From Galactobacter valiniphilus (GTDB lineage Bacteria; Actinomycetota; Actinomycetes; Actinomycetales; Micrococcaceae): 59,699 bases of DNA. Made by a program: the position numbers and the translations under genes. The notes under the pieces were generated by a model. It saw only the letters and a list, made by a program, of their open reading frames with translations, searched no databases and had not been told where the DNA came from. The DNA is taken from the NCBI RefSeq assembly GCF_003575975.1, contig NZ_QQXK01000025.1, forward strand, positions 1 to 59,699. The letters run 5' to 3'. The stretch's first letter is position 1; every line of letters begins with the position of its first letter. This document shows, piece by piece, positions 26,931-34,926 of the stretch.

Positions 26931-26969
26931 GTGCCCGACGCCGGGTGGTTCCCATTCGGCGTCGGGCAC
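26931..26969. repeat. GTGCCCGACGCCG hairpin
   Basis: GTGCCCGACGCCG (26931-26943) and CGGCGTCGGGCAC (26957-26969) are perfect inverted copies. A variant of the CCCGACGGCG word placed directly after a family 1 element, as also at 32588. The rest of the 26858-27255 gap is low-complexity G/C with the family 2 palindrome. Confidence 0.7.
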
Positions 26970-27069
26970 CTTCGCGTCTGGGCGCCTTGCGCGCCCCGCC
27001 CCAGCCCTGCCCCGCCCCAGCACTGCCCCCCGAGCCCGGCACGCAGGCCGCGCCCGCCCCACCCACGAA

Positions 27070-27125
27070 ATCGGAGTGCCACATGTCGTGTTTTTGGCCC
27101 AAAACACGACATGTGGCACTCCGAT
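27070..27125. repeat. Palindromic repeat family 2, copy 1
   Basis: 25-base arms 27070-27094 (ATCGGAGTGCCACATGTCGT plus GTTTT) and 27101-27125 are exact inverses with a 6-base spacer. The second copy is at 50995-51058 and differs at one base in each arm, in a way that keeps the pair. Confidence 0.95.
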
Positions 27126-27255
27126 CTTGGGAGGGGAGGGGTGCGCAGAAGGTGAGGCGAGGGCCGCGCAGGAGGGGAGGGCCGCGCAGAAGGGTGCGGG
27201 GCAGGGTGCCGCAGGCGTTCAGGCGGCCCGCTGGCGCACGTGGGAGGATGGGAGC

Positions 27256-27738
27256 ATGACTGAACCGCGCTGGCTGAACGCCGAGGAACGCCGCGCCTGG
27301 CTCGCAGTGCTGGCCCTGACCACGCGCCTGCCGGCGCAGCTGGACTCCGTGCTGCAGCGCGCCGCCAAGATCACGCTCTTCGACTACCACGTGCTCGCGA
27401 TGCTCTCGGAGTCCGAGGGCGAGGTGCTGCCCATGTCGCGCCTGGCAGAGCGCACCAACTCCTCGCTCTCGCGCCTGAGCCACGTGGTGAAGAAGCTGCA
27501 GGAGCGCGGCTGGGTCAAGCGCGCCTCGAGCGCCGAGGACGCGCGCGTCACCGTGGTGAAGCTGCTCCCGCCGGGGCGCGAGCTCCTGGAACGTGTGGCC
27601 CCGGAGCACGTCGAGTCGGTCCGCCAGGAGCTCTTCGACGGGCTCGACGAGCAGGACGCCGCGGACCTGGCCCGGATTGGGCGCAAGATCGTGGCGCACG
27701 CCGAGCCGACGCACTGGATCTTCCAAGACGAGGCCTGA
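27256..27738 (+). CDS. MarR-family transcriptional regulator
   Basis: 160 residues from ATG 27256 with GGGAGGATGGGAG upstream. Winged helix: FDYHVLAMLSESEGEVLPMSRLAERTNSSLSRLSHVVKKLQERGWV, wing ASSAEDARVTVV. It shares length and the RWLNAEE-x-W opening with the MarR at 288. No divergent partner gene, so its target is not evident; the nearest transcribed gene downstream is rpmB. Confidence 0.92.
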   Translation: MTEPRWLNAEERRAWLAVLALTTRLPAQLDSVLQRAAKITLFDYHVLAMLSESEGEVLPMSRLAERTNSSLSRLSHVVKKLQERGWVKRASSAEDARVTVVKLLPPGRELLERVAPEHVESVRQELFDGLDEQDAADLARIGRKIVAHAEPTHWIFQDEA

Positions 27739-27795
27739 GGCCCGCCCGGCGGCCCCGCCGGCGCGTTCACGGTGATGCGAAGCACCCCGCTCGTT

Positions 27796-28136
27796 TTGTG
27801 TTAACGCCCCCCTCTGCCGTAGTGTTAACCCCGCGTTCCGCGCGCACTCTTTTGCGATGCCTGGCATCACGGGGAGGCATCGCGCGGCCCGTATACACGG
27901 AAGAAATGACGCCGACCGGGTAGGGAAAAGTGCCCAACCGGTGTCAGGACACCGCTGATGAAGCGTTCGAGGGCTTCGGCTGGTTCTCACCCAGCCTGGT
28001 GCCTCCATGTGGCTGAAACACGGTGCGCCCAACTGGGTAGCGGGACTCGTAGGGGACGCTCGGTGTGCCGCGAGGCGCGCTAGAAACTCCCCCCGCGGGA
28101 ACCGCAGCACACAAGACACACACTGGAGGAGTGATC
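27796..28136 (+). promoter_or_regulatory. Promoter and long structured leader of the L28-L33-S14 genes
   Basis: TTGTGT (27796-27801) and TAGTGT (27820-27825) are 18 bases apart and both run into TTAAC, so GTGTTAAC is also directly repeated. If transcription starts near 27832, the leader is about 305 bases. It contains several small hairpins (GGTGTC/GACACC 27940-27953; GGCTGG/CCAGCC 27978-27996). I see no reading frame with a ribosome site and no Zur box. Family of the leader not recognised. GGAGGAG at 28125-28131 serves rpmB. Confidence 0.45.
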
Positions 28137-28373
28137 ATGGCAGCACGTTGCCAGGTGACCGGTGCCGTGCCCGGATTCGGACACAGCATCTCGCACTCGC
28201 ACCGTCGCAATAAGCGTCGGTTCGACCCGAACATTCAGAAGAAGCGGTACTTCGTGCCGTCCCTCGGCCGCAACGTCACGCTGACGCTGTCGGTCAAGGG
28301 CATCAAGACCATCGACGCCCGCGGCATTGACGCCGTGGTTGCCGAGCTGCAGGCGAAGGGTGTGAAGCTCTGA
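28137..28373 (+). CDS. rpmB: Ribosomal protein L28 (bL28)
   Basis: 78 residues from ATG 28137. [33 protein letters not shown] is the L28 signature, and [19 protein letters not shown] the C-terminal part. Only one cysteine, so the zinc ribbon is absent (C-minus form). First of three closely packed ribosomal genes. Confidence 0.97.
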   Translation: MAARCQVTGAVPGFGHSISHSHRRNKRRFDPNIQKKRYFVPSLGRNVTLTLSVKGIKTIDARGIDAVVAELQAKGVKL

Positions 28374-28374
28374 T

Positions 28375-28542
28375 ATGGCAAAGTCCCAGGACGTTCGTCC
28401 CATCATCAAGCTGAAGTCGACCGCTGGCACGGGCTACACCTACGTGACCCGTAAGAACCGTCGCAACAACCCCGACCGCATCGTGCTGAAGAAGTACGAC
28501 CCGGTCGTTCGCAAGCACGTCGAATTCCGAGAGGAGCGCTGA
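28375..28542 (+). CDS. rpmG: Ribosomal protein L33 (bL33)
   Basis: 55 residues. [38 protein letters not shown] is typical of L33; no CxxC pairs, so a zinc-free form. Starts one base after the rpmB stop (TGATATGG). Confidence 0.97.
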   Translation: MAKSQDVRPIIKLKSTAGTGYTYVTRKNRRNNPDRIVLKKYDPVVRKHVEFREER

Positions 28543-28543
28543 G

Positions 28544-28849
28544 ATGGCCAAGAAGTCCAAGATCGCCAAGAACGAGCAGCGCAAGGTTCTGGTCGAGCGC
28601 TACGCCGAGCGTCGCCTCGAGCTGAAGAAGACGCTCATCGATCCCAACGCCACGGACGAGGCCCGCGAGGCCGCCCGTCTGGGCCTGCAGAAGCTGCCCC
28701 GCGACGCCTCCCCGGTGCGCGTTCGCAACCGCGACGCCATCGACGGCCGCCCGCGTGGCACCTTCCAGAAGTTCGGCATCTCCCGCATCCGCCTGCGCAA
28801 CATGGCGCACAACGGCGAGCTGCCGGGCATCACCAAGTCCTCTTGGTGA
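28544..28849 (+). CDS. rpsN: Ribosomal protein S14 (uS14), zinc-free long form
   Basis: 101 residues, the long S14 type without Cxx[24 protein letters not shown] at the N-terminus and [43 protein letters not shown] at the C-terminus. In actinobacteria the zinc-free L28-L33-S14 set is often induced under zinc starvation by Zur; I could not see a Zur site here. Followed by a strong terminator. Confidence 0.97.
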   Translation: MAKKSKIAKNEQRKVLVERYAERRLELKKTLIDPNATDEAREAARLGLQKLPRDASPVRVRNRDAIDGRPRGTFQKFGISRIRLRNMAHNGELPGITKSSW

Positions 28850-28884
28850 GCCTGTCGGCCTCGTGCCGATGAGCTGAACGCTTC

Positions 28885-28920
28885 AAAGAGCCCGTCCCAC
28901 CTCGGTGGGGCGGGCTCTTT
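28885..28920 (+). terminator. Strong terminator after rpsN
   Basis: AAAGAGCCCGTCCCACC (28885-28901) and GGTGGGGCGGGCTCTTT (28904-28920) form a 17-base stem with one mismatch and a two-base loop, ending in CTTTGCTTT. Confidence 0.92.
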
Positions 28921-29018
28921 GCTTTGCCCGGCGGCGCGGGGCCGGGATGGGCGGGGAAGGGGCAGTTCGGCGCGGGGTGCACGACGGCGCGTCCTCGCCT
29001 TCGCGACGCGGGCGCGCC

Positions 29019-29747
29019 TCAGGCGCGGCGGAACCAGCCGCGACGCCGCGCGCGGGAGCCGGGGACGGCGTCGTCGGGCGCTGGAAGGGACGCAGCGGCC
29101 CGGGCGGCGCGCCGGGCGCGCCAGGCGTTCAACTCCGCCTCCACGTCCCGCAGGGGCGTGATGACCGGCGGCCCGCCGAGCAACTGGCGCCGTGCCTCGA
29201 CGATGCGCCGGTTGAACGTCTCCAGCTCGGCGCGGACGGCCTGCTCCGAGTGCAGCGCGTCCAGGGTCTCCTCGAGCCGGGCGTCGGCCACGCGCAGGAG
29301 CAGCGCCTCCGGGCCGAGGCCCTCGGTCGCGTGGACCTCCTCGCGGCGCATGAGTGACTTGGTCCACCAATCGGGGTCGGTGGACGCGACGAGGTCGGGG
29401 AGCGGCTTGCCGGCGTAGGCGAGGTGCTCGAACGCGCCGTCGGCGATGGCCCGGTCCACGGCGGTGCGGGCCACGGCGTCCAGCGTGGCCGAGAGTCGCG
29501 CCGCCTCGGAGCCCGGGCGGCGCGGGAGGAGCGGGTCCTCGTGGGCCGCTGCGTCGTCCGCGGAGCTCTCGGGGGAGTCCTCCGTGCCTCCGCGCAGGAG
29601 CGATGAACCGCCGTCGAAGGTGCGCCCGGCGAGGGCCGCGAGCTCCTCGACGTCCAGCCCGTCCCGGTATCTCGCCGCGCGCAGGCGCGGGTCCTCCGCA
29701 CCCTGACGGGCGCCGCCTGGCCGCTCGTCATGGGCCCATTCTTCCAC
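29019..29747 (-). CDS. DUF1992 (DnaJ-homologue subfamily C member 28 conserved domain) protein
   Basis: 242 residues from GTG 29747; no clear ribosome site, so the start is uncertain and may be leaderless. N-terminal part: DPRLRAARYRDGLDVEELAALAG. The DUF1992 core is AVDRAIADGAFEHLAYAGKPLPDLVASTDPDWWTKSLMRRE (about residues 100-140), followed by a helical ALLLRVADARLEETLDAL segment, and a basic C-terminus. Function unknown in bacteria; the eukaryotic relative binds J-domain partners. Divergent from the HU gene. Confidence 0.88.
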   Translation of the reverse strand: MEEWAHDERPGGARQGAEDPRLRAARYRDGLDVEELAALAGRTFDGGSSLLRGGTEDSPESSADDAAAHEDPLLPRRPGSEAARLSATLDAVARTAVDRAIADGAFEHLAYAGKPLPDLVASTDPDWWTKSLMRREEVHATEGLGPEALLLRVADARLEETLDALHSEQAVRAELETFNRRIVEARRQLLGGPPVITPLRDVEAELNAWRARRAARAAASLPAPDDAVPGSRARRRGWFRRA

Positions 29748-29850
29748 TGGGGTGTGGGGTGGAACACGGCCCGAGGAGTGACTGATGTGACTGGAGTGAC
29801 GCAAGTAGCCTCGAGCCGTAAAAATCCCTGGAAAACACGCCAATCCGGAC

Positions 29851-29878
29851 CTGACAGGGCCGCAGATGCTGTTAGTTT
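29851..29878 (+). promoter_or_regulatory. Probable promoter of the HU gene
   Basis: CTGACA (29851-29856) and TAGTTT (29873-29878) are 16 bases apart, about 80 bases upstream of the HU start. Confidence 0.45.
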
Positions 29879-29957
29879 CATTCGGAACGCCCCGGCCAAT
29901 CGGGGTAAACCAGCGTCCCGCAAGGGCCGCAGGAACCCACGTCCAGGAGGACAGATC

Positions 29958-30242
29958 GTGTCTATGAACCGCAGCGAGCTCGTCGCCGAGGTTGCCAACA
30001 AGTCCGGCGCCAACAAGACCGTCGTGAACGACGTGCTGGATGCCCTCTTCGCCACCTTCACCGAGCAGGTCGCCAAGGGTGAGAAGGTTTCCGTCCCCGG
30101 CTGGCTCGCCGTTGAGCGCACCGACCGCGCCGCCCGCACGGGCCGCAACCCGCAGACCGGCGAGACCATCCAGATCCCGGCCGGCCACTCTGTGAAGCTG
30201 ACCGCCGGCTCCAAGCTGAAGGCCGCCGTCGCCAAGAAGTGA
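29958..30242 (+). CDS. hup: DNA-binding protein HU
   Basis: 94 residues from GTG 29958, with AGGAGG 7 bases upstream; the next ATG (29964) would be 13 bases away. MSMNRSELVAEVANKSGANKT and the DNA-binding arm region ERTDRAARTGRNPQTGETIQIPAGHSV are diagnostic. Short HU without the lysine-rich tail of mycobacterial HupB. Nucleoid architecture. Confidence 0.96.
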   Translation: MSMNRSELVAEVANKSGANKTVVNDVLDALFATFTEQVAKGEKVSVPGWLAVERTDRAARTGRNPQTGETIQIPAGHSVKLTAGSKLKAAVAKK

Positions 30243-30268
30243 GTCGAGGCCGGGCTCGCACCGGCTTC

Positions 30269-30300
30269 AGGCCCCTCACACCCTCGGGTGTGAGGGGCCT
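30269..30300 (+). terminator. Terminator after hup
   Basis: AGGCCCCTCACACCC (30269-30283) and GGGTGTGAGGGGCCT (30286-30300) form a perfect 15-base stem, then CTTCT. Confidence 0.9.
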
Positions 30301-30414
30301 CTTCTGTGCCTGGCGCCGTGTGAGGCACCCGACCCGCGGCCAGCCCGCGAGTTCTACACGCCGTAGACTTGGAGCCGCGTGCCCGCGGGTTGCTGGCGCG
30401 CGGAGGAGAGAGAC

Positions 30415-32517
30415 ATGGCGAACATCGCCGAGAAGGACCGCCCGCGCGTTGCGCTGTGGCTGGCCCTGCCCGCCCTGCCGATCGCGCTCATCGTGACGGT
30501 GCTCGGCCTCTGGATGGCCGGCTCGGTCGCGGCCTCCGCCCTGGGTGACCCGGGCGCGTTCACGCGCTGGGGCCTGCCGATCGCGCGGCTCATCCACGAC
30601 GGCGCCATGACGCTCACCATCGGCACCCTGATCTTTGCCACGGCGATCCTGCCGCGCAGCACCAAGCCGCACCGCGCCGGCCCCGGGGAGACGAGCACCG
30701 ACGGTGGGGAGCCGCAGCCGGCGTTCCTACGCACCGTGAACGTCGCGGCGGGCGCCGCGGCCGTCTGGACGCTCGCCGCCGCCGCCGTGGCCGTCCTCTC
30801 CTACTCCGACGCCGCGGGCCTGCCGCTGAGCACCGACTCGGCCTTCACCTCCGGCTTCGGCGACTTCCTCGTGAACATCGCCATGGGCCGCGCGTGGGCC
30901 GCCGCCACCATCCTGGCCGCGCTGACCACCACCCTTGCTTTTGCGCTGCGCTCACCGGCGGGCCTGGCCTGCGCCACGGTCTGCGCCATGAGCGTCATCA
31001 TCCCCATGGCCTTGATCGGCCACGCCTCCGGCGGCGACGACCACTGGGGCGCCGTCAACGGCATCGGCCTGCACCTGGCCGGCGTGGCGATGTGGGCCGG
31101 CGGCATCGGCGCGCTGGCCGTGGTGGCCGGGCTGCTGGGCCACCGCACGCCGCAGGTCACGGGCAAGTCGGGCAACGTCATGGGAGCCGACGTGCTCTCG
31201 CGCTTCTCCGCGCTCGCGACCGCGGCGCTCTTCCTGGTGGTCGGCTCCGGCGTGGTCTCCGCGCTCATCCGCGTGAACCACCTGGACCAGCTGGGATCGC
31301 CGTACGGCATCCTGCTGCTCCTGAAGCTCTTCCTCTCCGTGATCCTGGCGTTCCTTGGCTTGGCCCACCGCCGCAGCGTCATCCCGCGCCTGCGCGCCGG
31401 CGACCTCTCGGCCCGCCGCGCCGCGTGGTCGGTGATCGGCGTCGAGGTCGCCATCATGTCCGCGGTCATGGGCCTGGCCACGGTGCTGGGCCGCACGGCC
31501 CCGCCCGTCCCCGAGGAACAGCCGGCCGAGATGACCCCGGCCCGCCGACTCACGGGCTACGAGCTGCCGCCCGAGCTGCACCTGCCCGAGTGGATCACCG
31601 TGTGGCGTTTCGACTGGCTCTGGGTCGCCGTCATCGTCTTCCTCGCCGTGGCCTACACGCGCTGGTTCGTGCGCGTGCGCCGCCGCGGCGACTCCTGGAG
31701 CGTGTGGCGCCTCCTGAGCTTCTACGTGGGGCTCATCGCGCTCTTCTACATCACCTCCGGCGCCCCGGCGGTCTACGGCATGGTGCTCTTCTCGATGCAC
31801 ATGGTGGACCACATGGCCCTGACCATGGTGGCGCCGTTCTTCCTCGTGGTCGGCTCGCCGATCGCCCTGGCGCTGAAGGCCATGGGCTCGCGCAACGACG
31901 GCACGCGCGGCCCGCGCGAGTGGACGCTCACGCTCATCCACTCCAAGTACGCGGCCCTCGTGACGAACCCGATCTTTGCCGCCGTGAACTTCGCCGGCTC
32001 GATCATCCTGTTCTACAACACGGACGTCTTCGGGCTCTCGCTGCGCTACCACGTGGGCCACGAGCTGATGATCGTGCACTTCCTGCTGACCGGCTACATC
32101 TTCGCCGTCAACATGATCGGCCTGGATCCGCTGCCGCGGCGCGCCACGTACCCCATGCGGCTTGTGATGCTCCTGGCGACCATGGTCTTCCACGCCTTCT
32201 ACGCCACGAGCCTCATGGGCACCGAGGTGCTCATCCAGCCCGATTGGTTCGGCAACCTAGGCCGCCCGTGGGGCGACTCCGCGATCGCCGACCAGAAGGC
32301 GGGGGCCGGAGCCATGTGGGGCATCGGCGAGGTGCCGACCCTGCTCCTGGCGCTCGGCGTGGCCATCGGCTGGTCCCGGTCGGATGAGCGCGAGACCAAG
32401 CGCCGCGACCGCGAGGCCGACCGCTCCGGCGAGGCCGAGCTCAACGAGTACAACGACATGTTCGCCCGCCTCGCCGCGGCCGACGCCGAGCAGAAGCGCC
32501 GCACGGGCCGCAACTGA
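30415..32517 (+). CDS. CopD-CtaG fusion: copper-resistance D domain plus cytochrome c oxidase assembly domain
   Basis: 700 residues from ATG 30415 with GGAGGAGAG upstream. Residues about 1-370 contain eight or more membrane helices of the CopD type (LIHDGAMTLTIGTLIFA, HLAGVAMWAGGIGALAVVAG, FSALATAALFLVVGSGVVSA); residues about 400-680 are the caa3_CtaG domain (WRFDWLWVAVIVFLAVAYTRW, MHMVDHMALTMVAPFFLVVGSPIALAL, LLTGYIFAVNMIGLDPLPRR). The fused form is widespread in actinobacteria and is thought to move copper across the membrane for insertion into heme-copper oxidase. TAGACT at 30365 is a possible -10. Confidence 0.95.
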   Translation: MANIAEKDRPRVALWLALPALPIALIVTVLGLWMAGSVAASALGDPGAFTRWGLPIARLIHDGAMTLTIGTLIFATAILPRSTKPHRAGPGETSTDGGEPQPAFLRTVNVAAGAAAVWTLAAAAVAVLSYSDAAGLPLSTDSAFTSGFGDFLVNIAMGRAWAAATILAALTTTLAFALRSPAGLACATVCAMSVIIPMALIGHASGGDDHWGAVNGIGLHLAGVAMWAGGIGALAVVAGLLGHRTPQVTGKSGNVMGADVLSRFSALATAALFLVVGSGVVSALIRVNHLDQLGSPYGILLLLKLFLSVILAFLGLAHRRSVIPRLRAGDLSARRAAWSVIGVEVAIMSAVMGLATVLGRTAPPVPEEQPAEMTPARRLTGYELPPELHLPEWITVWRFDWLWVAVIVFLAVAYTRWFVRVRRRGDSWSVWRLLSFYVGLIALFYITSGAPAVYGMVLFSMHMVDHMALTMVAPFFLVVGSPIALALKAMGSRNDGTRGPREWTLTLIHSKYAALVTNPIFAAVNFAGSIILFYNTDVFGLSLRYHVGHELMIVHFLLTGYIFAVNMIGLDPLPRRATYPMRLVMLLATMVFHAFYATSLMGTEVLIQPDWFGNLGRPWGDSAIADQKAGAGAMWGIGEVPTLLLALGVAIGWSRSDERETKRRDREADRSGEAELNEYNDMFARLAAADAEQKRRTGRN

Positions 32518-32524
32518 CGCTCCC

Positions 32525-32583
32525 TCCCGCACTTTTCGTCGAGTCCCGCCCCATTGGTGCGGGACTCGACGAAAAGTGCGGGA
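32525..32583. repeat. Palindromic repeat family 1, copy C
   Basis: TCCCGCACTTTTCGTCGAGT plus CCCGC (32525-32549) and the exact inverse (32559-32583), with CCCATTGGT between. Followed by GCGCCCGACGGCGCG. It starts 8 bases after the CopD-CtaG stop and probably terminates it. Confidence 0.95.
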
Positions 32584-32718
32584 TTGAGCGCCCGACGGCG
32601 CGGGGGCGGCTTGGGTGCCGGCGGCGCCGCGTGGCGTCACGGAGGCGGGGCGGGAACAGACTCCCGCCTACGATGGTTTGCATCCACGTCAGCCGACAAG
32701 CGATTACGAGGTCCTTTC

Positions 32719-34641
32719 GTGTCCGAGAACACCACCACCCTGCGCTCCGCCGTCCGCGTGCGCGCCTCCGAACTGACCGGCCGCGGCTGGTTGAACACCG
32801 GGGACAAGTCCCTCGATCTGGAGTCGCTGCGCGGCAAGATCGTGCTTCTGGACTTCTGGACCTTCTGCTGCATCAACTGCCTCCACGTGCTGGACGAGCT
32901 GCGTCCCCTGGAGGAGGAGTACAAGGACGTCCTCGTGACGGTCGGCGTGCACTCGCCCAAGTTCGAGCACGAGGCAGATCCCGTGGCCCTGGCCCACGCC
33001 GTGGAGCGCTACGAGATCCACCACCCCGTGCTGGACGACCCGGAGCTTGAAACCTGGCAGGCCTACACGGCCCGTGCCTGGCCCACGCTCGTGGTGCTGG
33101 ACCCCGAGGGCTACATCGTGGCCCACCTCTCCGGCGAGGGACACGTCGCCGGGTTGAAGTCGCTCGTGGCCGAGCTCGTCGCCGAGCACGAGGCCAAGGG
33201 CACCCTGCACCGCGGCGACGGCCCCTACGTGGCCCCGCCGGCCCGCGAGGGCGATCTGCGCTTCCCGGGCTCCGCCATCGCGCTGCCCGACGGCCGCTTC
33301 CTCGTCCTGGACACGGGCCACCACCGCCTCGTGGTGCTCGGCAACGACCTCACCACGGTGGAACAGGTCATCGGCGAGGGCACCAAGGGCTTCGCCGACG
33401 GCGCGGCCGAGGTGGCCCGCTTCGACGAGCCGCAGGGCGCCACCGTGCTGCCGGCCGAGCTCGCGGCCAAGGTGGGCTACGACGTGCTCGTCGCCGACAC
33501 CGTCAACCACCGCCTGCGCGGCGTGAACCTCACCAGCGGCGAGGTCACCACCGTGGCCGGCAACGGTGTGCAGCGCCTCCTGGACGCCGAGAACGCCCGC
33601 GTTGCAGGCGCCTGGACCCGCACGCTCGGCTCGCCCGCCCTGGAGACGAGCCTCTCCAGCCCGTGGGACGTGGTCTACTCCGAGAAGGCCGGTCGCGCGT
33701 TCGTGGCCATGGCCGGCACGCACCAGATCTTCGGCTTCGACCCCGCGACGGGCGAGGTCACCCTGGAGGCCGGCAGCGGCATCGAGGGCCTGCTGGACGG
33801 CTCCGCCGCCGAGTCGATGTTCGCCCAGACCTCCGGCCTGGCGCTGGACGCCAACGGCGACGTCTGGCTCGCGGACTCCGAGACCTCCTCCCTGCGCGTG
33901 CTGCGCCTGGCGGAGGACGGCACCGTTGCCTCCGTGGAGACCGGCGTGGGCGTGGGACTCTACGACTTCGGTTTCCGCGACGGCGAGGCAGTCGACGCGC
34001 GCCTGCAGCATCCGCTCGGCGTGGCCGTGCTGCCCGACGGTTCGCTCGCCCTCGCCGACACCTACAACGGCGCCGTGCGTCGCTACGACCCCGCCACGAA
34101 GACCGTTGGCACGCTGGCCCGCGGCCTGGCCGAGCCCTCCGAGGTGCTCGTCGACGCGACCGTCGAGGGCGATCCCGTCCTGGTGGTCGTGGAGACCAAC
34201 GGGCACCAGCTCGTGCGCATCCCGCTGCCCCACGAGGTGGCAGTGGTGGACGAGGGCGCCTCGCAGTCCCAGCGTCCCCGCACCTCCGTGGCGCCCGGCG
34301 CGCACGAGATCACCGTGCGCTTCTCCGCCCCCGCCGGCCAGAAGCTCGACGAGCGCTGGGGTGATCCCACGCAGCTGAAGATCTCCTCCTCCCCGGAGGA
34401 GCTGCTGCTCGAGGGCGCCGGCACCTCGCAGGGCCTCACCCGCACGCTGGTCCTCAACCCGGAGATCACCGAGGGCGTCCTGCACATCACGGCCCGCGCG
34501 GCCTCCTGCGACGGCGAGAAGGGCCAGCCGATCCCGGATCACGCGGCCTGCCACCTGTACCAGCAGGATTGGGGCATCCCGGTGCTGCAGGTCGAGGGCG
34601 GCGAGGACCGCCTCGACCTCGACCTCCGCGGCGTGAACTAA
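32719..34641 (+). CDS. Thioredoxin-like / NHL-repeat protein (NHLRC2-like)
   Basis: 640 residues from GTG 32719 (GAGGT upstream). Residues about 20-165 are a thioredoxin-type domain with DFWTFCCINC (CxxC C51-C54) and WPTLVVLDPEGYIVAHLSGEG. Residues 180-540 are an NHL beta-propeller with repeated FADGAAEVARFDEPQGATV, VLVADTVNHRLRGVNL and LQHPLGVAVLPDGSLALADTYNGAVRRYD units. The last 100 residues form a beta domain as in NHLRC2. No signal peptide. Role unknown; probably redox-linked. Stands alone. Confidence 0.92.
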   Translation: MSENTTTLRSAVRVRASELTGRGWLNTGDKSLDLESLRGKIVLLDFWTFCCINCLHVLDELRPLEEEYKDVLVTVGVHSPKFEHEADPVALAHAVERYEIHHPVLDDPELETWQAYTARAWPTLVVLDPEGYIVAHLSGEGHVAGLKSLVAELVAEHEAKGTLHRGDGPYVAPPAREGDLRFPGSAIALPDGRFLVLDTGHHRLVVLGNDLTTVEQVIGEGTKGFADGAAEVARFDEPQGATVLPAELAAKVGYDVLVADTVNHRLRGVNLTSGEVTTVAGNGVQRLLDAENARVAGAWTRTLGSPALETSLSSPWDVVYSEKAGRAFVAMAGTHQIFGFDPATGEVTLEAGSGIEGLLDGSAAESMFAQTSGLALDANGDVWLADSETSSLRVLRLAEDGTVASVETGVGVGLYDFGFRDGEAVDARLQHPLGVAVLPDGSLALADTYNGAVRRYDPATKTVGTLARGLAEPSEVLVDATVEGDPVLVVVETNGHQLVRIPLPHEVAVVDEGASQSQRPRTSVAPGAHEITVRFSAPAGQKLDERWGDPTQLKISSSPEELLLEGAGTSQGLTRTLVLNPEITEGVLHITARAASCDGEKGQPIPDHAACHLYQQDWGIPVLQVEGGEDRLDLDLRGVN

Positions 34642-34660
34642 GCGCCCGCCGATATCCCGA

Positions 34661-34719
34661 GACGGCTCCCGTCCCACCCTGGTCCGCGTACTGACCAGTA
34701 GGGGCGGGAGTCGTCCCGT
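34661..34719 (+). terminator. Terminator after the thioredoxin-NHL gene
   Basis: GACGGCTCCCGTCCC (34661-34675) pairs with GGGGCGGGAGTCGTC (34701-34715), differences being G-U compatible, with an inner CTGGTC/GACCAG stem (34679-34698). Confidence 0.75.
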
Positions 34720-34854
34720 TTCCGCGCGGTTTTCGGACCACAACCCGGCCCCGCACCCGGGGTGAGGCTGCCCACGAAAGCCTTCCGCGCGCCGTCGTGC
34801 GGTGGCAGTATGGAGGCAACCTCCCAAACTTCCTGCACAAGGACGGCGATCGCC

Positions 34855-34926
34855 ATGCTCACCCCGGTCACCCCACGAGAGACCGAGGAAGCGGCCACGG
34901 CGGCACACACGGGAGGGCGCCGATGA
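34855..34926 (+). CDS. 23-residue upstream reading frame overlapping the MFS start
   Basis: ATG 34855 opens MLTPVTPRETEEAATAAHTG and three more residues, then TGA that overlaps the MFS start codon as ATGA. AAGGAC is about 8 bases upstream. It could be a leader peptide coupling translation to the transporter, or chance. No similarity recognised. Confidence 0.35.
   Translation: MLTPVTPRETEEAATAAHTGGRR

Noticed and set aside
27955-28020. CTGATGA followed further on by CTGAAAC, as in a hammerhead ribozyme
   Set aside because: Stem II would have only about three pairs and no stem III or cleavage triplet of the right form is present.
27739-28136. Zur box upstream of the zinc-free ribosomal genes
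   Set aside because: No TGATAATGATTATCA-like palindrome could be found, so zinc control is not claimed.
34797-34922. Longer N-terminus of the MFS transporter from 34797
   Set aside because: The family begins with MFASL-x-x-RNYR; the extra residues are His/Gly-rich and the start at 34923 has GGAGGG.
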